64,000 bases of DNA, taken from assembly GCA_021464415.1 (NCBI GenBank), contig JAKCWG010000081.1:21004-85003 (forward strand), given 5' to 3'. The DNA is from Lonicera japonica. Its lineage: Eukaryota; Streptophyta; Magnoliopsida; Dipsacales; Caprifoliaceae. The number at the start of each line of letters is the position of its first letter. Position 1 is the stretch's first letter. Position numbers and translations under genes: made by a program. The notes under the pieces were generated by a model that was not told where the DNA came from, searched no databases, and was given only the letters and a program-made list of their open reading frames with translations. Shown piece by piece: positions 58,800 to 64,000 of this stretch.

Positions 58800-59872
58800 G
58801 AGTAAATGACCAATTTGCACCCCGAACTTTGTACCTAGTTTAAAGTTGAACTCCAAACTTTAATTTGTTCTACCTTACACTCCAAACTTCAAAAAGTGGT
58901 TTTAAAGGCCAACTCTGTTAACATTGTGTCCGTTTTATAATAAAAAATGCAAGAAAAGGGCGTAAGGGTAATTTTTTTCTTCTTCTTTTTCTTCTTCCAA
59001 TTGTACTTCTTCTAGTAACCAGTAGACTAATGGGTCACTTTTTTTACCCTTCCCCACTTCACTTCAAAAACCCCAATTCCTCTGTTTTATTTTTCTTCAC
59101 TTGTTTTGCCTTTGTAATAGTTCCCGAATACCCCAAACTCGATGGCCATGGCCTTGCTTTCATAATCTCCCCATCTTTAGATTTTGTCAAATCGGTTCTT
59201 CCTAGTCAGTACCTTGGACTCTTCAACACCACTGACCTCTGAAACTTCACCAACCACTTCTTCACTGTCGAATTCGACACCGAACAAGATTTCGAGTTTG
59301 GGGAGTTTAATGATAATCACGTTGGCATCAATATTAACAATTTACATTATAACAAATCCTCAAAGGCATCATATTATTCAAATGATTAGATAGAACAAGA
59401 TTTGAATCTTAGGGGGGAAGATGATAATGGCTTAAATAGAATACGATTCGATTACTAACCTAATTAATGTTACGATTTCGTCTTCTTCTTCAAAACCCAA
59501 ATTGCCTTTGCTGTCTTTTCACTTAGATCTATCGAATATTCTTCGAGAACATGTTTATGTTGGGTTTTCGTCTTCAACGGGTTTGCTTGTGAGTTAGCAT
59601 TATATATTGGGTTGAAGCTTAATTTATAATGAAGAATTGGAAGAAGAATTTGAAGGAGAAGAATTGGAAGAAGAAGAAGAAGAAGAAGAAGAAGAAAAAT
59701 TATCCTTATGCCATTTCTTTTGCATTTTCTGTTGTAAAATGGACGGAATGTTAATCGAATAGGCATTTAAAACCACTTTTTGAAGTTTAGAGTATAAGGA
59801 GGAACAAATTGAAGTTTGGGGTGCAACTTGAAACTGGGTACAAAGTTCGTGGTGCAAATGGGTCATTTACTC
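58800..59872. mobile_element. Pack-MULE carrying a lectin receptor-kinase piece
   Basis: Terminal inverted repeats of about 110 bp (left GAGTAAATGACCAATTTGC, CGAACTTTGTACC; right GGGTACAAAGTTCG, GGGTCATTTACTC), with an exact 9-bp duplication TATAAATTT (58791-58799 and 59873-59881). No transposase. The inside carries plus-strand lectin-domain sequence (59040-59400) and, near the right arm, a GAA-rich run (59640-59700). The flanking TATAAATTTTG also stands uninterrupted at 20869, the empty site in the unit A flank. Confidence 0.92.
59040..59400 (+). pseudogene. L-type lectin receptor-kinase lectin domain fragment
   Basis: Across two frames: FFTCFAFVIVPEYPKLDGHG, LAFIISPS, LPSQYLGLFNTTDL, then after a TGA stop (59240) NFTNHFFTVEFDTEQDFEFG and FNDNHVGININNL. 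These are core motifs of legume-lectin domains in plant LecRK proteins (GHGLAF, LPSQYLG, VEFDT, NHVGI with metal-binding Asp/Asn). The start of the lectin domain, the membrane segment and the kinase are absent. It has been copied into a MULE and damaged by a stop and a frame change. The parent gene is not in the window. Confidence 0.8.
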
Positions 59873-60024
59873 TATAAATTTTGTAATTTATTTTTATCTC
59901 ATGTATTAAATAGGTTGTGATTTTATTATATTTTATGAAAGTACAATTTATATAATGCATGTCGGTAAAAATAAATAGTAAGAATATTTGGTAAATGTGG
60001 TATTATTCAATTGGTAATAGTAAG

Positions 60025-60818
60025 TGTGGGGGGCATAATTTTGGAACCATTAATTGGGCCGAGTGGTCGAAGAAGAGCCCATAAAGTAAACCCAGGAGAT
60101 GGAAAACGGACCATGGAAGACAAAAATAGCCATAGCGACCAGCCGATCATAGTGTCGTGATCGGCAAAAACAAGGATGCCGAGATGGGCGCGCTAGCCAA
60201 TACGAGAGGAACAACTGTATCCATAAGCACAATTGGTTCCTGCAACTGAGGTGGGCGCCCTGATGAATGACGATGAGACACCTGTACTAGAAGGCACAAC
60301 CATTGTTTGTCGCCGATATGGGCACCCGGACTAGTGGGAGTTCGACACCTGTAAAGTGCATAATTGCTTATGGATAAGGGCACGCCCCACACGTGAAAAT
60401 GATAGAATTGTTGAGCAAGTAATACCCTTTATAGTCCTTTTACCTTTAACCTAGCAAACATTATAACCTTTACTATATCTATGTATAAATAGAAAGGGAT
60501 AGCTGAGGAAGTGGAGGAGGTTTTTCAATAGCAAGACACTCACTCTCATACACGAATACTCTTGAGAATAACCATCATTGTACTCAACAAAAAGGCCATT
60601 AGAGCTAAGTGAAGAACACCAACACACACTAGGGGAGGACGTACTGTCAGATTAGGTATAAAAGCCACCAGAGGAACCACCCTCACCAACAAAAATCTCG
60701 TCTCATTACCATCAATTTACTATTCATTATAATCATATTTGCTAAGTTTGATTGTTAACTCTATCAATTTAAGCCGATTATGTCTTTTTTGGGCTTGGTT
60801 AGCTTTATACCAACCACA
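60025..60818 (+). repeat. 5 prime LTR of the gypsy-type element
   Basis: 794 bp with TGTGG at the start and CCACA at the end. Two bases later comes TTGGCGCTGTCTGTGGGAA, close to the TGGCGCCGTCTGTGGG block that follows LTRs of many plant Tat-like gypsy elements. A likely TATA-type stretch lies at 60480 (ATGTATAAATAG). Confidence 0.8.
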
Positions 60819-60980
60819 ATTTGGCGCTGTCTGTGGGAATCGGCGACGAAAAGGTCGTATATAGTAATCAGATTTAGTTTCTCTCTCTCCTTACAATTAA
60901 TTTTGCAGTGTTTTTTGGGTTAGTTGTTGTTCTTCACTTCTGTACTTTTTAATTTAATTGGTATTGGTATTTTAGAGGAA

Positions 60981-61707
60981 ATGGTTCATATTAGGAGCCA
61001 CCCTGTAGAGAATATGAATCCTGATACAAACCTTATCATCAACCCCACCACGAGTCAAACTGCGGCTCAAGATATAGACATGGCTAGATGCCCACCCAGG
61101 AGTCTAGACCACTCCCAAACACATTCGTCCTCCCCATTTGACCCTAATTATGCAAACAATGGTCCAGTAGTTTTTGAATAACATAGTCAAATCTCAAAAT
61201 TGCAACAGGGGAAAGACCTGTTATTACAAATACTTCGAGAGCAGATTGCGGCAAATGCTTCGAGAGCAGATTGCGGCAAATGCTGCATTAGGGTTGCTCA
61301 AGCCCTCGGATCCATCCCTCGCCAGGACCCATATCTCCTCGACTAGGGAGGAACATGTAGAGGATGAGGTGGATTCTTTACGTCGTGATAAGAAAAAAGC
61401 AGTGATGGCCGAGGAGCCACGAATTAGAATACCTGAAGAGCCAAGGCATCATAACGCCCTAACAGCATCTGCCCGCCCAAGTGTTTTTGATCGACTGGGG
61501 GACAGATCAGTGTAGGTTATTGCTAAGATCGAAAGTCTCCCAAAGGATTGGGCCGAACAAGATTTGAGAAAGATGATTTACTCAGTAATTGGCGATAAAA
61601 TTGACGAGGGGAACTCAACGGCCGAGTTGGACGGGAAGGTTCTGGGCGAAGATAATGGTTCCCCATTTACACAGCATATCCAAGATGAAACACCACCGAA
61701 GAAATTC
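60981..61707 (+). pseudogene. Gypsy gag N-terminal region, interrupted
   Basis: Starts ATG at 60981 (MVHIRSHPVENMNPDTNL) with a disordered Pro/Ser/Asn-rich segment. A frame change near 61175 leads to LREQIAANAALGLLKPSDPS and EDEVDSLRRDKKKAVMAEEP, then a run through PSVFDRLGDRSV. This low-complexity, charged layout fits the gag start of plant Tat-like gypsy elements, but no capsid motif is reached. A 24-bp direct duplication (CGAGAGCAGATTGCGGCAAA) lies at about 61226-61280. It is cut at 61707 by another LTR. Confidence 0.6.
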
Positions 61708-64000
61708 TGTAACACCCCGTTCCTCAATCTCAAGCTTAGCACGTTCAAAAATCACGAGTAAGGCGATTTTGAGCTTTGAATAGTGAAATACTGTTATGAA
61801 AGGAGCAACAGGGTTCGAAGACTTTTGATAAGTCATATTAATGTATTTAAGCTTGTTAGAATTTCCGTAAGTCATTTCGGGTGATTCGAGTTAAAATCGG
61901 GATGTAAATTTCAAGTTTTCAATTTACACAACTTCATAATTTTTGGTTAACTTGGAGGAAACATAACTCCTTCGTTCCTAGTTATATTCAGTTTTCATAC
62001 AAGTTGTACCCTACATTTTTAGGCAATCTACAACTTTCGTGTTTCGGCCAAAGGCAAATTCGGACTTCTACTAAGTCGAAATTGAGCGCGAAGTAGGTCA
62101 ATCGCTATCAGTTGTTCATTCGGTAACACTAACGCACTAATTTTGTTGAATTTCTGGGAATTATTTGTCCAAAATTTGGGGACACTTTCTTCTAAGAAGT
62201 TGTAGACCTCCGAATAAGCTTTCCGTGGACATAAAGATCACCTCAATCAGACTTCTGAGTAAGGATTTATGGCTGTCCAAACTTCAACACTGCAAACCCC
62301 CCACGCGTGAACAGTAACCGCTTAAAGCAACAGTATATATATACACACGTTCAGCTCCTTTCTTCCTCATTTTTCATCACACCATTGGAGAGCTTCTAGA
62401 GAGAGAAAAAAGAGAAATTCTTGAGTTCTCTTGTGAATTTCTCATCTCCCATCTAAAGATTAAGCTCAAAGGCATCCAAACCATTTTCTAAACAACTATT
62501 CATCATCTTCTCCACCTACACACCTCCATGGTTGCTTAAGCTCAAGCTAGGGCTCTGTTATTCGGCATCTACACTTCATCAACTCAAGGATAAAGCTTCT
62601 CTAAGGTGGGAACACTAGGACCAAACCTTAATTTCAAATTATTGTTGTTGTATTAGAGTTTTCTACTCAAATGGGGATTTTTTTTTATAAAAAACCTTAG
62701 GTTTAATTTGTGTATGTGGGATGGGTTTGTTTAAGGCTCAATTGGTGATGTAAATAGGTAGATTATCACTTATATATCATATAACATCACTTATTATCAT
62801 GCTATGAGCATTATCCTTTCACAAACACATCATACCCATATTGTAATTAAGATTATAAACTAGGCCTAAGGGTATTTTGGGATTGGTGCTTGGATTAGAG
62901 TTGGTTATGGGTTATTAGAGGTAGCTATGCATAGATAGGCCCTTGGTTGCTAGCTTAAAACGTTATCCTCGCATTTTCACTATGAACCCATTTTCTAGTT
63001 ATATGTGCAACCTAAGAATTTGAGTTTTGGGGATTTTGCATAATATATGTTGAATTATGGGTTGTGAATGGTAGAAATACATATGTATAATATTAATAGC
63101 AAGTGTAAAGCCTTATCTATGTGTTTGCCTTAAAGACCACTAAAGGCGATATCGTAAGTAGTAACTTGAAAATCTAGTGTCCGATGTAGACCTTTGTTGA
63201 TACTATTGATGTGTACACCACTTAGATCTACTCAATTGGTGTGAGTAATATAACCTTGTAGGGTGTAGGTTGCCTCAACCATGGTGAGCCGTATTTAAAT
63301 GTCGGTTAGGCTAGTAATAAATTATTCGATACTTGGCTTAATTAAATGTATTGTGGACTATCATAAAATACAAACGGCCTTAGTTTAATACACATAACAC
63401 ATAATGAGATATACGACGCGAATAATAAACTAGTTGGCCTTATATTGTGAATAACCACGTAACGGTACCATATATAGTATACACGTGATGAAGACGCTTG
63501 TAGAAATTATTAACGACGATGTTAATGATGATAAATGGATAGTGGGCTATGATATATTGTATTTTTATATGTGATAGCCATATGTGTGATGATGATGTGA
63601 TTGATGTTACTTATATTGTTGGGAAATGGATATGATATTCCCGGTTATTGCAATCACACATATGGGCTGGATATGATGAGCCGAACACCAGGTAGCTCTC
63701 GGTGACTCGAAGATGGGCTACCTATTTGCTGCCCCTGGGTAAAATTCCCTAAATCGTGCACGGAAAAAGAAGGAGGTGACTCCACCTGTGGTTGAGTTGT
63801 CCACAAAGGAGAGCCCACTCTTTTTATCTTGCCTTCCAATTGGACTATGTGTTCTTGGTTAGATGAGTTTTCCTGGCAAGCGGAGTAGGTCCTGTGTGCC
63901 ACTGCTATCCAATTGGTGAGTTTTTCGGATAATAGTTGGACTACTAATGGACACCACCCTGCTAGGGGGTCTCCTGTGTAGTTCTTTCTAGAGTGTCGAA
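61708..64000 (+). mobile_element. Long gypsy-type LTR, same family as 22217-26449, incomplete
   Basis: Starts TGTAACACCCCG inside gypsy gag. Shared order with the solo LTR: CTTTCGTGTTT near 62035, TCATCATCTTCTCCACCTAC near 62501, GGTGGGAACACTA near 62605, CATAATGAGATATA near 63401, AAAGGAGAGCCCACTC near 63805. It runs off the right edge, so whether it is a solo LTR or a full element is unknown. Confidence 0.8.

Larger units (their letters stand above)
50225..60024. repeat. Segmental duplication unit C
   Basis: Collinear with unit A from about 4270 through the F-box gene and upstream flank. The flank continues to 56098, then beyond insertions up to 60024, where it matches 20868-21018. Interrupted by a LINE scrap, a truncated copia element, two MULE-like elements, a Helitron-like end and a Pack-MULE. 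Confidence 0.75.
60025..61707 (+). mobile_element. Gypsy-type LTR element, 5 prime part
   Basis: An LTR (60025-60818), primer-site region and gag start are present; a second element (61708 on) cuts the gag. The upstream flank (to GGTAATAGTAAG) matches unit A at 21000-21018 (GGTAATAATAAG), so the left end is secure. The 3 prime half lies beyond the window or is lost. Confidence 0.75.

Noticed and set aside
59640..59700. GAA-rich run as a separate gene or coding repeat
   Set aside because: It is a short simple repeat inside the Pack-MULE beside its right arm; both open stretches across it are low complexity.

Overview
The window is plant nuclear DNA. It is strongly AT-rich, carries spliced-gene remnants with GT/AG introns, plant-specific F-box/FBA, SOSEKI and L-type lectin sequences, and is dense in typical angiosperm transposons (copia, gypsy, L1 and RTE LINEs, CACTA, PIF/Harbinger, MULE, hAT, Helitron). 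A eudicot is likely; nothing seen here fixes the species.

The backbone is a multiplied segment (units A, B, C plus gene-less fragments at about 21.7 kb and 33.5-38.1 kb). Each full unit has a long shared left flank, one F-box/FBA gene on the minus strand and a shared upstream flank. Unit A (2293-7212, resuming at 20728) carries the only intact F-box gene (5867-7069). Unit B (about 40065-50040) has a copy broken by a 329-bp RTE LINE. Unit C (about 50225-60024) has a copy with a late frameshift, lying between two inverted copies of one MULE-like element. Because the units are paralogous, one often preserves the empty site of an insertion in another, which fixes many element ends closely.

Layout: 1-2289, right part of a decayed PIF/Harbinger element. 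2293-7212, unit A. 7213-20727, a gag-only copia element with 1.4-kb LTRs that split the upstream region of the intact F-box gene; it holds several MITE and hAT insertions and a solo gypsy LTR that itself holds a solo copia LTR. 22217-26449, another solo gypsy LTR with an internal 690-bp tandem duplication. 26.56-30.66 kb, a decayed L1 LINE with RNase H. 31209-32479, a MULE with a possible MEKK1-like fragment. 33858-37465, a non-autonomous CACTA element. 40-50 kb, unit B with a Helitron-like insertion and a SOSEKI pseudogene. 50.2-60.0 kb, unit C with a truncated copia element, a LINE scrap, a Helitron-like end and a Pack-MULE carrying a lectin receptor-kinase fragment. 60025-61707, LTR and gag of a second gypsy family, cut by an LTR of the 22217 family that runs off the window.

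Only one gene looks able to make a full-length product: an SCF-type F-box substrate receptor. The rest is repeat history and captured gene pieces. I found no convincing new multi-gene system, no RNA gene, no CRISPR array and no operon-like structure. The most informative material is the chain of dated insertions, the gene-fragment captures, and the different fates of the three F-box copies.
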